This document shows, piece by piece, positions 1 to 9,128 of a stretch of 64,000 bases of DNA. The stretch is from Methylocystis sp. L43. Lineage in GTDB: Bacteria; Pseudomonadota; Alphaproteobacteria; Rhizobiales; Beijerinckiaceae. The stretch is from NCBI RefSeq assembly GCF_015709525.1, contig NZ_JADNRA010000029.1, positions 1 to 64,000 of the forward strand. Reading direction: 5' to 3'. The notes beneath the pieces are model-generated. The model did no database searches, was not told where the DNA came from, and was given only the letters and a program-made list of their open reading frames with translations. Position numbers and translations under genes: made by a program. The first letter of the stretch is position 1. Each line of letters begins with the position of its first letter.

Positions 1-1
1 C

Positions 2-862
2 TTTATGGTGGCGCGTAATGGCGAAGGCGTTGCGCAGCTCGTCGAACGGCTAAAAGGGCTGTCGCCCGCGCTGATCGCGCTCGAAGCCACCGGCGGCTTC
101 GAGACCGTGGTCGCTGCGGCGCTTGCCGCCGCCTCTCTGCCCATCGTCGTCGTCAATCCGGCGCAGGTGCGTCACTTTGCGCAGGCGCTTGGTCGGCGCG
201 CCAAGACCGATCCGATCGACGCCGCGGTCATCGCGCGCTTCGCGCAAGCGACGCGACCCGCCGCGCGTCCGCTGCCCGACGAAATGACGCAGCTTCTCGC
301 CGATCTTGTCGCCAGACGGCGTCAGATCGTCGAGATGATGGCGGCGGAAGGCCAGCGCGAGCGGCGCGCCGACAAACGCTTGAAGAAAAGCATCGCACGC
401 CTGCGCAAGGCGCTCGAAAAGGAACTCGCCGAACTCGACGGCGAGATCGACGATTATATGCGCGGCACGCCCGCCTGGGCCGAAAAGCAAGATCTGCTCG
501 CCTCCGTTCCAGGCGTTGGACCAGTGATTGCGCGCACGCTGATCGCCGAACTGCCGGAACTTGGCGCGCTCGACCGCAGGCGAATCGCGGCGTTGGCCGG
601 CCTTGCGCCCTACACCCGCCAATCCGGTCAATGGCGCGGCAAGAGCTTCATCGGCGGCAGCCGCAAGACCGTGCGCAGCATGCTCTTTCTCGGCGCCATG
701 GTCGCGGCCCGTCACAACCCCGTCCTCAAGGCCTTCCGCGACAAACTCGTCGACAGCGGAAAGCCGAAGATCGTCGCGCTCATCGCCGTCGCGAGAAAGC
801 TCCTTACGATCCTTAACGCCATCATCAGGGACGCAAAGCCATGGCGCACACAAAACGCTTGA
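2..862 (+). mobile_element. IS110-family transposase, 5' end cut by window
   Basis: DEDD-type transposase of the IS110 family. The first internal ATG is at position 5, but the frame is open to the window edge. The usual N-terminal segment with the first catalytic Asp (a DVSK-type motif) is absent, so the true start is upstream. Visible parts are the central ALEATGG motif, the KTDPIDA motif typical of the RuvC-like domain, a coiled linker around residues 95-150, and the C-terminal Transposase_20 helix-hairpin-helix (VPGVGPVIARTL) followed by AGLAPYTRQSG. The frame is intact to its stop, so the element may be active. IS110 elements lack conventional terminal inverted repeats, so the right boundary cannot be set. 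Confidence 0.85.
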
Positions 863-877
863 TCGCCAAGAAAGTCG

Positions 878-993
878 CTGAGGAGCGTGCGCAGCACGCG
901 TCTCGAAGGACGAGGACGCCCGTTTTCGCGCATTTATACTCACCCTCGTCCTTCGAGACGCCGCCTGCGGCGGCTCCTCAGGATGAGGGTGAG
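878..993. repeat. Palindromic intergenic repeat next to IS110
   Basis: Two imperfect inverted arms face each other. The left arm runs from about 880 (GAGGAGCGTGCGCAGCACGC then GTCTCGAAGGACGAGG). The right arm (CCTCGTCCTTCGAGAC, then GCCGCCTGCGGCGGCTCCTC) ends near 980. Each arm also carries its own small hairpin (GCGTGCGCAGCACGC and GCCGCCTGCGGCGGC). This is the architecture of the short dispersed palindromic repeats common between genes in Rhizobiales. It lies between the transposase and aspS and could fold in RNA. Confidence 0.7.
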
Positions 994-1125
994 TAAGACA
1001 ATCCTTCACCCGATTGCCCCGCTTGCCGACGGGGCTCGGCTTGACAGCCGACGATGGCCCATGCCCTTTCTGCGCGCGAAAACGCCCGATCGTTCCGGAA
1101 TCCCGTTCTTTTACCCCTCCACCCC

Positions 1126-2919
1126 ATGAGCCGAGCCTTGCATCGCTACCGTTCGCATAATTGTGGCGCGCCCAATGAGGCGCTCGTCGGCGAAAAAATC
1201 CGTCTCTCCGGCTGGTGCCATCGCATCCGCGATCATGGCGGCGTGCTGTTCATCGATCTGCGCGATCACTACGGGCTGACGCAATGCGTCGTCGATCCCG
1301 ATTCGCCCGCCTTCGCGCAGGCGGAGAAACTGCGCTCAGAATGGGTGGTGCGGCTCGACGGCGAGGTGCGGAAGCGCCCCGCCGGCACCGAAAACCCCGA
1401 CATGCCGACAGGACAGGTCGAGGTTTACGTCACCGAGATCGAGGTGTTGGGCGCCGCCGCCGAATTGCCGGTGCCGGTCTTCGGCGACCAGCCCTATCCG
1501 GAGGACACGCGGCTCAAATATCGCTTCATCGATCTGCGGCGCGAGAAGCTGCACCAGAACATCATGCTGCGCGGCCGCATCGTCGATTCGATCCGCATGC
1601 GCATGAAGCAGGCGGGCTTCTTTGAGTTCCAGACGCCGATACTGACCGCCTCCTCGCCCGAGGGCGCGCGCGACTTTCTGGTGCCTTCGCGCCTGCATCC
1701 GGGGAAATTCTACGCGCTGCCGCAGGCGCCCCAGCAATTCAAGCAGCTCATCATGGTCGCCGGCTTCGATCGCTATTTCCAGATCGCGCCCTGCTTTCGC
1801 GACGAGGACGCGCGCGCCGACCGCTCGCCGGGAGAGTTCTACCAGCTCGACGTCGAGATGAGCTTTGTGACGCAGGAAGACGTGTTCGGCGCGATCGAGC
1901 CGGTGCTGCGCGGCTTGTTCGAGGAGTTTGCCAACGGCAAGGCGGTCACGCAAAAATTTCCGCGCATTTCCTTCCGCGAGTCGATGCTCAAATATGGCAC
2001 CGACAAGCCGGATCTGCGCAATCCGCTGCTCATCGCCGACGTGTCCGAGGAATTCGCCCGCGAGGACGTGAGCTTCAAGGCGTTCAAAGGCAAGACCGTG
2101 CGCGCCATACCCGCGCCGGGGGCCGCCGCGCAGCCGCGCAGCTTTTTCGACAAGTTGAACGACTGGGCGCGCAGCGAGGGCGCGCCGGGCCTCGGTTATG
2201 TGATCTTTGAGGAAGAAGGCGGCGCGCTGGCCGGAAAGGGCCCGATCGCGAAATTCATTCCCGCGGAGGCGCAAGCCGCGATCGCCGCCAAGGCGGGCGT
2301 CAAGGCGGGCGACGCGGTGTTCTTCTCGGCCGGAGAAGAGACCGCCGCCGCACGGCTCGCGGGCATGGCGCGCGTGCGCATCGGCGACGAACTCGGCGTA
2401 TCGAAGAAAGACGTCTTCGAATTCTGCTGGATCGTCGACTTCCCGATGTACGAATGGAACGAGGACGAGAAGAAGGTCGACTTCTCGCACAATCCCTTCT
2501 CGATGCCGCAAGGGGGCATGGAGGCGCTGGAAAATCAGGACCCGCTCACGATCCTCGCCTACCAATATGACATCGTCTGCAACGGCGTGGAATTATCGTC
2601 CGGCGCGATCCGAAACCATCGTCCCGACGTCATGAAGAAGGCGTTCGAGATCGCCGGCTATGGCGAAGATGTGCTGATCGAGAAATTCGGCGGCATGTAT
2701 CGCGCCTTCCAATATGGCGCGCCGCCGCATGGCGGCATCGCGCCCGGCGTCGACCGCATCGTCATGCTGCTCGCGGAAGAGGAAAACCTGCGCGAAGTGA
2801 CGCTGTTCCCGATGAATCAGCGCGCCGAGGATTTGCTGATGGGCGCGCCGTCGGAAGCGACGATGAAGCATCTGCGCGAACTGCACATCCGGCTGAATCT
2901 GCCGGAGACCAAGGCGTAG
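1126..2919 (+). CDS. aspS: Aspartyl-tRNA synthetase, non-discriminating type
   Basis: Class II aminoacyl-tRNA synthetase of 597 aa, a normal bacterial length. An N-terminal OB-fold anticodon-binding domain (about 1-110) precedes the catalytic core. Motif 2 ([12 protein letters not shown], about 222-235), the QLDVEMSF segment and motif 3 ([12 protein letters not shown], about 537-549) are visible. The start at 1126 ([10 protein letters not shown]) was preferred to upstream ATG 1054 because homology begins there. The anticodon domain has His in RDHGG and Gly in RPAGTENP, the pair known from Pseudomonas as the signature of enzymes that charge both tRNA-Asp and tRNA-Asn. An indirect GatCAB route to Asn-tRNA is therefore inferred. 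Confidence 0.96.
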   Translation: MSRALHRYRSHNCGAPNEALVGEKIRLSGWCHRIRDHGGVLFIDLRDHYGLTQCVVDPDSPAFAQAEKLRSEWVVRLDGEVRKRPAGTENPDMPTGQVEVYVTEIEVLGAAAELPVPVFGDQPYPEDTRLKYRFIDLRREKLHQNIMLRGRIVDSIRMRMKQAGFFEFQTPILTASSPEGARDFLVPSRLHPGKFYALPQAPQQFKQLIMVAGFDRYFQIAPCFRDEDARADRSPGEFYQLDVEMSFVTQEDVFGAIEPVLRGLFEEFANGKAVTQKFPRISFRESMLKYGTDKPDLRNPLLIADVSEEFAREDVSFKAFKGKTVRAIPAPGAAAQPRSFFDKLNDWARSEGAPGLGYVIFEEEGGALAGKGPIAKFIPAEAQAAIAAKAGVKAGDAVFFSAGEETAAARLAGMARVRIGDELGVSKKDVFEFCWIVDFPMYEWNEDEKKVDFSHNPFSMPQGGMEALENQDPLTILAYQYDIVCNGVELSSGAIRNHRPDVMKKAFEIAGYGEDVLIEKFGGMYRAFQYGAPPHGGIAPGVDRIVMLLAEEENLREVTLFPMNQRAEDLLMGAPSEATMKHLRELHIRLNLPETKA

Positions 2920-2947
2920 GCGCGCGCACCATTCTTATTGCAGGGCT

Positions 2948-2979
2948 GGCGCCGCTCGCCGAGGTCGGCAAGCGGCGCC
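2948..2979. terminator. Hairpin between convergent genes
   Basis: A perfect 9-bp inverted repeat (GGCGCCGCT / AGCGGCGCC) with a 14-nt loop lies between the ends of aspS and the convergent small secreted-protein gene. No clear T-run follows on either side. A bidirectional terminator or transcript-end stabiliser is likely but not certain. Confidence 0.4.
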
Positions 2980-3000
2980 ATCCGCGCGGCGGTCCCGACC

Positions 3001-3369
3001 TCAATAGCGATCCATGCCACGGCTGTTGTCGCGCCACGAGTCGCGCTTGTTGTCGCGCCACGAGTCGCGCCTGTCGTAGCGGCCACTGCCATAATATCCG
3101 TTGCGGCCTGCGCTGCCTTCAAATTCCTTGTTCGTCAGCTTGAAGTTCTGATCGAACGTCAGGTCGTAACGTTTGCCCCGACACTTAGCGTCGTCGACCT
3201 CGAACTTCCCGTTATCGACTTCCATTTTTCCGCCGGAGCATCCCATGTCCTTCATTGCCGATCGGAGGCTTGATTTCTCCTCACGGGTGAGCCGACGGTC
3301 CGCCTGAGCCGGCGTCGCCGCCAAGCCGACGAGGCCGAGAAGCGCAACGCAAGTCACGAGAGTACGCAT
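3001..3369 (-). CDS. Small secreted protein with C-terminal DSWRDN repeats
   Basis: A 122-aa protein starting at MRTLVTCVALLG; the longer upstream reading frame is rejected because a clear Sec signal peptide (cut after TPAQA) begins at this Met. The mature part is charged and has two Cys (MGCSGG, AKCRGK) that could form a disulphide. The C-terminus is a low-complexity Arg/Asp/Gly tail with two copies of a DSWRDN unit, mirrored in the DNA as a 24-bp tandem repeat around 3025-3073. The middle (MKDMGCSGGKMEVDNGKFEVDDAKC is too long to be a named motif) resembles PepSY-like periplasmic proteins, but family and function are not established. Confidence 0.75.
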   Translation of the reverse strand: MRTLVTCVALLGLVGLAATPAQADRRLTREEKSSLRSAMKDMGCSGGKMEVDNGKFEVDDAKCRGKRYDLTFDQNFKLTNKEFEGSAGRNGYYGSGRYDRRDSWRDNKRDSWRDNSRGMDRY

Positions 3370-3609
3370 GTTGAAGCCCTTTCTCTTGCAGGCAGCCGGA
3401 TCCAAGCCACGGCTGCGCATTGCCGCTCAAAAGGCGAGCGATCTGCGGCCATATGAGTCGCCTACCGCGATGGGAAAGGGGGGCGCGCAGGTTTTCGCCG
3501 ATACGCTTGCCTCTCCTGGCCTGCTCCCCTATAAGCGCCGCGGCGCTTGCGTTTCCGACACCCCTGGAGGCGAAGCAGCGCCTTTTCTTTTGACATGAAG
3601 GACACCGAC

Positions 3610-4245
3610 ATGGCCGAGACCAAGAAGCTCGCGGCCACGGTGCGCAGCGGGACAGGCAAGGGGGCCGCCCGCAGCGTTCGCCGTGAGGGCCGTATACCAG
3701 CAGTGCTCTATGGCGGCGGCGAAGCGCCGCAGCCGCTCTCGCTCGAGAAGAAGAGCCTCTCTCAGCTGATCTTCGCTGGGCACTTCCTCACGACGATCTT
3801 CGAGCTCGACATCGACGGCAAGAAGGAGCGCGCCATCCCGCGCGACTATCAGCTTGACGTCGTCAAAGATACGCCGATGCACGTTGATTTCCTGCGCCTG
3901 AAGCCGGGTTCGCGGCTCCGCGTGCAGGTGCCGGTGCATTTCATCAACCAGGAAGCGGCGCCTGGCATCAAGCGCGGCGGCGCGCTCAACATTGTCTACC
4001 ATACGGTGGAGATGTGGGTGCCGGCGGACAATATTCCGGAGGCCATTACCGCCGACATGACGGGCATGGACTTCAACGATTCGCTGCATATTTCGGCGAT
4101 TCCACTGCCTGAGGGCTGCAAGCCCACGAATCCCGACAAGAATTTCACCGTCGCGAGCCTGACGCCGCCGGCGGGCGGCGGCGTCGAGGAGGCTCCGGCA
4201 GCTGCGCCTGCGGCCGCTCCCGCCAAGGAAGAAAAGAAGAAGTAA
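3610..4245 (+). CDS. rplY: 50S ribosomal protein L25/general stress protein Ctc
   Basis: Long-form L25 (211 aa) that binds 5S rRNA. It has an N-terminal L25 domain (about 1-95; the segment [14 protein letters not shown] is typical) and a C-terminal TL5/CTC beta domain (about 100-190), followed by an Ala/Glu/Lys-rich tail ending in KEEKKK. Two ATGs are possible (3595 and 3610). 3610 is chosen because AAGGA lies 7 nt upstream and MAETKKL is the usual N-terminus. A strong terminator follows. Next is pth, and the rplY-pth order is common in Alphaproteobacteria. Confidence 0.95.
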   Translation: MAETKKLAATVRSGTGKGAARSVRREGRIPAVLYGGGEAPQPLSLEKKSLSQLIFAGHFLTTIFELDIDGKKERAIPRDYQLDVVKDTPMHVDFLRLKPGSRLRVQVPVHFINQEAAPGIKRGGALNIVYHTVEMWVPADNIPEAITADMTGMDFNDSLHISAIPLPEGCKPTNPDKNFTVASLTPPAGGGVEEAPAAAPAAAPAKEEKKK

Positions 4246-4267
4246 GCGCTGCGAAGCTTACCGTGAT

Positions 4268-4294
4268 AATGGCCGGGTTCGCCCGGCCATTTTT
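4268..4294 (+). terminator. Rho-independent terminator after rplY
   Basis: The GC-rich stem GGCCGGG / CCCGGCC with a short TTCG-type loop, immediately followed by a run of T, lies 23 nt after the rplY stop. It ends only about 15 nt before the pth start, so pth is expressed by read-through or from a very close promoter. Confidence 0.8.
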
Positions 4295-4309
4295 ATGTCA
4301 GAGGCTCAC

Positions 4310-4915
4310 ATGCTGCTCCTTGTCGGACTGGGCAATCCCGGACGCGCCTACGCCAAGAACCGGCACAATATCGGCTTTATGGCGCTCGAAGCGATCGCCA
4401 AGCGACACAGCTTCCCACAAGCGCGGGCGCGCTTCCGGGGCCTCGTCAGCGAAGGGGCGATCGGCGGCGAAAAGGTCATGCTGCTGCAGCCGCAAACCTA
4501 TATGAACGAGAGCGGCCGTTCGGTCGGCGAAGCTGCGCGTTTTCACAAGATCGGCCTCGAGGAGATCGTGGTTCTTCACGACGAACTCGATCTCGCGCCG
4601 GCCAAATGCCGAATCAAGACAGGCGGCGGCGTCGCAGGCCACAACGGGCTGCGCTCGATCACCGCGCATATCGGCAACGACTATAAGCGGCTGCGACTCG
4701 GCATCGGCCACCCCGGCGATAAGGCGCTGGTCCATGCTTATGTGCTCAGCGATTTCGCCAAAAGCGAGGAGCCCTGGGTGGCTGCGCTCTGCGAGGCGAT
4801 CGCCGAAAACGCCGGACTGCTCGTCACGGGCGACGACGCCGGACTGCAGAACCGGCTGCACCTCGCCATGGACGCGAAGGGCTTTGGCGCGTTGAAGCGC
4901 GTCGGCGCGCAATAG
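4310..4915 (+). CDS. pth: Peptidyl-tRNA hydrolase
   Basis: A 201-aa Pth enzyme that releases peptides from prematurely dropped peptidyl-tRNA. The N-terminal [10 protein letters not shown], the catalytic His in [17 protein letters not shown], the Asp in HDELDL and the [11 protein letters not shown] loop are all present. Start 4310 has GAGG 5 nt upstream and begins directly with the conserved [13 protein letters not shown] 4295 would add five residues. Ribosome-rescue functions cluster here, with tmRNA and sspB immediately downstream. Confidence 0.95.
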   Translation: MLLLVGLGNPGRAYAKNRHNIGFMALEAIAKRHSFPQARARFRGLVSEGAIGGEKVMLLQPQTYMNESGRSVGEAARFHKIGLEEIVVLHDELDLAPAKCRIKTGGGVAGHNGLRSITAHIGNDYKRLRLGIGHPGDKALVHAYVLSDFAKSEEPWVAALCEAIAENAGLLVTGDDAGLQNRLHLAMDAKGFGALKRVGAQ

Positions 4916-4977
4916 GCCAGGCTCGTTCGCGCACACGCCCCCTCGGCAAAAGCGCTGAAGACGCAGACGGCGGGGCC

Positions 4978-5006
4978 TTTCACAAAATCCCGCAAGCGCC
5001 TATATT
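4978..5006 (+). promoter_or_regulatory. Candidate sigma-70 promoter of ssrA
   Basis: TTTCAC at 4978-4983 and TATATT at 5001-5006 are separated by 17 nt. They place the transcript start near 5012, just before the first conserved tmRNA helix. This was assigned by eye; the -10 is good and the -35 moderate. Confidence 0.4.
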
Positions 5007-5010
5007 CAGT

Positions 5011-5340
5011 TTGCCGGCGTTCGCGTCGGCTATGGCGATAAACGAACACCGTAATAAACCATTCGGACCCGGGGGCGGTACCCGGCGCCTCCACCAAAGC
5101 CCGTCCGGGCGGCGGGTTTTGGCGGGGGCGAAATAGGATTGACGAGGGTGTAAAGGGTGATTTTTTGCTCGGCATGATACCGCCGTTATCGGGTCAAACT
5201 TATAGTTGCCAACGACAACTATGCTCCGGTGGCCGTCGCCGCGTAATGCGGCGCCCAAACTGGGAATTAAGCCCTAGGGGTTAGCACTTCTAGGCGGGGT
5301 CAGGAGGCGCCTGGCAACAGAAGCCTCCACTTCATTTTTC
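5011..5340 (+). ncRNA. ssrA: tmRNA, circularly permuted two-piece form
   Basis: Ribosome-rescue RNA in the alphaproteobacterial permuted arrangement. The acceptor piece comes first: a T-arm (CCGGG / CCCGG) and acceptor strand CGCCTCC followed by an encoded ACCA ending at 5096. After a processed spacer, the coding piece starts at GGGGGCG (5124-5130), which pairs with CGCCTCC. The tag reading frame (5208-5246) encodes ANDNYAPVAVAA followed by TAA and ends in the hydrophobic AA recognised by ClpXP. A 3' hairpin (GGAGGC 5303-5308 / GCCTCC 5323-5328) followed by a T-rich stretch ends the gene. The outer ends are approximate. The SspB adaptor gene lies directly downstream. Confidence 0.9.
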
Positions 5341-5432
5341 TCGCGCCGCGCCGCCGTAATGCAAGCGCGGCAAGCATGGCGGTCGGAAGCGGTAGCCGGT
5401 CGACCATACAGATGGCAGTCTGGCGCGACGCA

Positions 5433-6041
5433 ATGGCTAAAGACATTATTCGCTACGATCTTCTCGTTCAGGACGCCATGCGCGGCGTCATGCGCAAAGT
5501 GCTGGGCGACGTCGCCGAGAACGGCTATCTGCCCGGCGACCATCACTTCACCATCAGTTTCCGCACCGACGCGCCGGGCGTCACGATTTCGCGCCGCCTC
5601 GCCGAACAATGGCCGAGCGAGCTGACCATCATCCTGCAGCATCAATATTCGGATCTGGAAGTCGACGAAGAAGGTTTCGGCGTCACCTTATCGTTCCGCT
5701 CGGTCGCCGAGCATCTCTACGTGCCCTTCTCGGCCGTCACCGGCTTTTTCGATCCTGCCGTCGAATTCGGCCTGCGGTTTGAGAGCGCCGATGACGACGC
5801 GCTTGAGGACAACGAAGAGGAGGACGCGCCTTCCTCAGGACCAAGCCTTGTTTCGAAAACGCCCGAGTCGGTAACGGCGTTCAAGCCGGCCAAGGTCGAG
5901 CCGGTGAAATCAGAGCCGACCAAAGTAGAGCCTAACAAGACGCCGAGCGCCGATAAGCAAAGAAAACTCAAGCCGGTCGAAGCGAAGGAAGAAGGCGACG
6001 AGAAGGTCGTCTCGATCGACGCCTTCCGCAAAAAGCCCTGA
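5433..6041 (+). CDS. sspB: SspB-family ClpXP adaptor
   Basis: A 202-aa alphaproteobacterial SspB (COG3814 type) that delivers tmRNA-tagged peptides to ClpXP. The folded SspB domain spans about residues 1-135 (MAKDIIRYDLLVQDAMRGVM at the start, the beta-rich YLPGDHHFTISF, and VPFSAVTGFFDPAVEFGL). A long acidic/Lys/Pro linker follows, and the C-terminal peptide ends in VVSIDAFRKKP, which resembles the ClpX-binding tail. Start 5433 matches the conserved N-terminus better than ATG 5376. It lies about 90 nt after ssrA, and its stop overlaps the next gene by one base. Confidence 0.92.
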   Translation: MAKDIIRYDLLVQDAMRGVMRKVLGDVAENGYLPGDHHFTISFRTDAPGVTISRRLAEQWPSELTIILQHQYSDLEVDEEGFGVTLSFRSVAEHLYVPFSAVTGFFDPAVEFGLRFESADDDALEDNEEEDAPSSGPSLVSKTPESVTAFKPAKVEPVKSEPTKVEPNKTPSADKQRKLKPVEAKEEGDEKVVSIDAFRKKP

Positions 6042-6238
6042 TGGGCGATATCGTCAATCTGCGGCGCGCGCGCAAAGAGCGCGACCGCCGCGTCAAGGAC
6101 GACGCCGCGCAAGCGAGGCGCGCCGCCTTCGGGCGCGCCAAATCCGAGCGGGAGTTGACCGCCGCGCAGGCGCAGCTGGAAAGCGCCAGGCTCGAAGCGC
6201 ATCGGCGCGAGCGGGAAGAAGCGGACGATCCGGCGTGA
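6041..6238 (+). CDS. DUF4169 family small basic protein
   Basis: A 65-aa, highly charged, helix-forming protein beginning MGDIVNLRRARKERDRR, the hallmark of the DUF4169 family, for which no function is known to me. The start codon shares its A with the sspB stop (TGATG). The stop in turn overlaps the next gene's GTG, so the three genes are probably translationally coupled. Confidence 0.8.
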   Translation: MGDIVNLRRARKERDRRVKDDAAQARRAAFGRAKSERELTAAQAQLESARLEAHRREREEADDPA

Positions 6239-6531
6239 GCGAGGCCGAGGGGCCTCAGGACGCCAGTTCGCGCCTCGTCGTCAAACATTCCGTCGTCATC
6301 GCCGGCCATCGCACCAGCGTCTCTCTTGAAGACGCCTTCTGGCGCGCGCTGAAAGACATCGCCGCGCAGGACGGCGTGTCGCTCGCGGGGCTCATCGCTG
6401 GGGTGGATGCGGGGCGCGGCGAAGCGAATCTGTCCTCGGCGCTGCGGGTGTTCGTGCTGGAGCGGGCGTTGGAAGTACACCCTCCCCTCGAGGGGGAGGG
6501 TCGGCCTGCAAAGCAGGCCGGGGTGGGGTGA
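6235..6531 (+). CDS. Ribbon-helix-helix DNA-binding domain protein
   Basis: A 98-aa protein from GTG 6235, overlapping the preceding stop. Residues about 15-80 match the RHH_4 type (VVKHSVVIAGHRTSVSLEDA, then FWRALKDIAAQDG and LSSALRVFVLERAL). This fold is normally a dimeric DNA-binding or protein-interaction module. The last 18 or so codons (from about 6478) are read through a dispersed palindromic repeat, so the extreme C-terminus is probably not conserved. It is the third gene of the sspB group. Confidence 0.78.
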   Translation: MSEAEGPQDASSRLVVKHSVVIAGHRTSVSLEDAFWRALKDIAAQDGVSLAGLIAGVDAGRGEANLSSALRVFVLERALEVHPPLEGEGRPAKQAGVG

Positions 6532-6606
6532 ACTGCCGCCAAACATAGTTTTCTCACCCCCTCCCGCTCGCCTGCGGCGAGCGACCTCCCCCCTCAAGGG
6601 GAAGGT
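6478..6606. repeat. REP-like palindromic intergenic repeat
   Basis: G/C-rich arms are arranged as paired hairpins: CCCTCGAGGGGGAGGG with GGCCTGCAAAGCAGGCC, then CCCCCTCCCGCTCGCCTGC with GCGAGCGACCTCCCCCCTC. A related arrangement occurs at 30898-31040 inside the serine-cycle block. The first part is translated as the C-terminus of the RHH protein. Confidence 0.65.
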
Positions 6607-6659
6607 GAAAGCGCCGCAAGCGTGATTCGCCTTCCGTTCTCCTATATGATTGAAGAATC

Positions 6660-9020
6660 ATGAAGAGCCCTCCGCCCGAGATCGACGATTACGCGCCGCG
6701 GACGGGCGGGCTTGCCGCGCGCGCGGCGGCCAGCGCGGGACGGCCGCGCTATCTCGACGCGCTCAATCCCGAGCAGCGCGCCGCCGTCGAAACGCTCGAC
6801 GGGCCGGTGCTCGTGCTCGCCGGCGCCGGCACCGGCAAGACTCGCGCGCTGACGACCCGCATCGGCCACATTCTCGCGCTCGGCAAGGCCCGCGCCTATG
6901 AAATCCTCGCCGTCACCTTCACCAACAAGGCGGCGCGCGAGATGCGCCAGCGCGTGGAAGCGCTCGTCGGCGAAGGCGCGCAGGCTATGCAATGGCTCGG
7001 CACCTTTCACGCGATCAGCGCCAAGATCCTGCGCCGTCACGCCGAACTCGTCGGGCTGAAGCCCAACTTCACCATTCTCGATGTCGACGATCAGATCCGC
7101 CTCTTGAAGCAGGTGCTGCGCGCGGAGAATATCGACGATAAGCGCTGGCCGGCGCGCGCGCTCGCCATGCGCATCGACGGCTGGAAGAACCGCGGACTGA
7201 CGCCGGCGCAGGTTCCCGCCGGCGACGCCGAGAGCTTCGCCAACGGCAAAGGCGCGGCGCTCTACGCGCTCTATCAGGAGCGGCTGAAGGTCTTGAACGC
7301 CGTCGACTTCGGCGATCTCTTAATGGAGAGCCTGCGGCTCTTTCGCGACAATCCCGATGTGCTCGCCGACTATCAGCGCCGCTTCAAATATATTCTGGTC
7401 GACGAATATCAGGACACCAATATCGCGCAATATCTGTGGCTGCGGCTGATCTCGCAGCGGGCGCCGGGGAAACAAAATCTCTGCTGCGTCGGCGACGACG
7501 ATCAGAGCGTCTATGGCTGGCGCGGCGCCGAGGTCGAGAACATCCTGCGTTTCGAACAGGACTTTCCCGGCGCCAAGGTCATCCGCCTCGAGCGCAACTA
7601 CCGCTCGACGGGACATATTCTCGCCGCCGCCTCGCATCTCATCTCGCATAATGAAGGCCGGCTCGGCAAAACGCTGTTCACCGATGGCGGCGAGGGCGAA
7701 AAGCCGACGCTCACCGGCGTCTGGGACAGCCAGGAAGAAGCGCGCAGCATCGGCGAGGACATCGAGCAGTTGAGCCGCAAGGACCATTCGCTCGAAGAGA
7801 TCGCCATTCTCGTGCGCGCCTCGTTTCAGATGCGCGAATTCGAAGAGCGCTTCGTCGAGATCGGCCTGCCCTATCGCGTCATCGGCGGCCCGCGCTTCTA
7901 TGAGCGGCTCGAAATACGCGACGCGCTCGCCTATCTGCGCTGCGTCGCGCAGCCGGCCGACGATCTCGCCTTCGAGCGCATCATCAATACGCCCAAACGC
8001 GGACTCGGCGACGCGACGCTGCAGATGCTGCATGAATATGCGCGGCGCGAAGCCATTCCGCTGATGCAGGCGGCGCGCGTTCTTGTCGAGAGCGAGGAGC
8101 TGAAGCCAAAGCCCCGCGGCGCGCTGCGCGGTCTCATCGGCGATCTCGATCGCTGGCGCACGCTGATCGATTCAAAGCCGCAGCATGAGCTTGCCGAGCA
8201 GGTGCTCGATGAATCCGGCTACACCGAGATGTGGCGTTCGGACAAGACGCCAGAGGCCACCGGGCGGCTCGACAATTTGAAAGAGCTGGTTCGGGCGATG
8301 GAGGCCTTTCCCGACCTTGAGTCCTTCCTCGAACATGTGTCGCTCGTCATGGAGGCCGACAGCGCCGTCGATCAGGAGCGCGTGTCGATCATGACGCTGC
8401 ATGGCGCCAAGGGCCTTGAGTTCGAAACCGTCTATCTTCCCGGCTGGGAGGAAGGGCTGTTTCCGAGCCAGCGCACGCTCGACGAACAGGGACGCGCCGG
8501 CCTCGAGGAAGAGCGCCGCCTCGCCTATGTCGGTCTGACGCGCGCCAAGCGCCGCGCCAAGATCTATTTCGCCAGCAACCGGCGCATTCACGGGCTGTGG
8601 CAGGCGACCGTGCCCTCACGCTTCATCGACAATCTGCCGACGGACAATGTCGAGGTGGTCGAGGCGCCGAGCGGCTCGCAATATGGCTCTTATGGCGTCT
8701 CGCGCTTCGCCAATCTCGACGTCTACGGCTCCGACTATTCGACGCCGGGATGGAAGCGCGCGCAGGCGACGCGCAGCGACTCCGCGCGCAGCGGCGCGAC
8801 GCGCGAGACGCGCGGCGCACGCGGCAAGCAGCCCGTGACGATCGAGGGCGAAGTGATCGCGCGCTCAAGCGGCGGTTCACGTTTTTCAGTGGGCGCGCGG
8901 GTGTTTCACTTGAAGTTCGGGCCCGGCTCCGTGGCGGCGGTAGACGGCAACAAGCTCACGGTCGATTTCGATAAGGCCGGCAGGAAGATGGTGCTGGAGA
9001 GTTTTGTCGAGGCGGGGTAG
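6660..9020 (+). CDS. uvrD: UvrD/PcrA-type 3'-5' DNA helicase
   Basis: A 786-aa superfamily 1A helicase acting in nucleotide-excision and mismatch repair. Seen in order: Walker A AGAGTGKT (about 57-64), NFTILDVDDQ, the Walker B motif VDEYQDTN (about 246-253), GDDDQSVYGWRG (about 277-288), LERNYRST, MTLHGAKGLEF (about 577) and AYVGLTRAKRR (about 620). A variable Ser/Arg-rich linker separates this from a Tudor-like C-terminal domain (VFHLKFGPGSVAAVDG). Length and motifs are complete. Which of the UvrD or PcrA names applies is a convention. Confidence 0.95.
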   Translation: MKSPPPEIDDYAPRTGGLAARAAASAGRPRYLDALNPEQRAAVETLDGPVLVLAGAGTGKTRALTTRIGHILALGKARAYEILAVTFTNKAAREMRQRVEALVGEGAQAMQWLGTFHAISAKILRRHAELVGLKPNFTILDVDDQIRLLKQVLRAENIDDKRWPARALAMRIDGWKNRGLTPAQVPAGDAESFANGKGAALYALYQERLKVLNAVDFGDLLMESLRLFRDNPDVLADYQRRFKYILVDEYQDTNIAQYLWLRLISQRAPGKQNLCCVGDDDQSVYGWRGAEVENILRFEQDFPGAKVIRLERNYRSTGHILAAASHLISHNEGRLGKTLFTDGGEGEKPTLTGVWDSQEEARSIGEDIEQLSRKDHSLEEIAILVRASFQMREFEERFVEIGLPYRVIGGPRFYERLEIRDALAYLRCVAQPADDLAFERIINTPKRGLGDATLQMLHEYARREAIPLMQAARVLVESEELKPKPRGALRGLIGDLDRWRTLIDSKPQHELAEQVLDESGYTEMWRSDKTPEATGRLDNLKELVRAMEAFPDLESFLEHVSLVMEADSAVDQERVSIMTLHGAKGLEFETVYLPGWEEGLFPSQRTLDEQGRAGLEEERRLAYVGLTRAKRRAKIYFASNRRIHGLWQATVPSRFIDNLPTDNVEVVEAPSGSQYGSYGVSRFANLDVYGSDYSTPGWKRAQATRSDSARSGATRETRGARGKQPVTIEGEVIARSSGGSRFSVGARVFHLKFGPGSVAAVDGNKLTVDFDKAGRKMVLESFVEAG

Positions 9021-9128
9021 TCAAACCGATCAGGTGAAACATTGAAATCATGCCTCTGACGATGTCCCAATATCTGTGGACACGTCGAGTAGTTTCACGC
9101 TGTGTTCCTGAGTGGTGATATCTGAATA

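Noticed and set aside
1336-2565. 409-codon open frame antisense to aspS
   Set aside because: Shadow of a high-GC synonymous codon pattern opposite a certain gene; Arg/His/Ala-rich with no motif.
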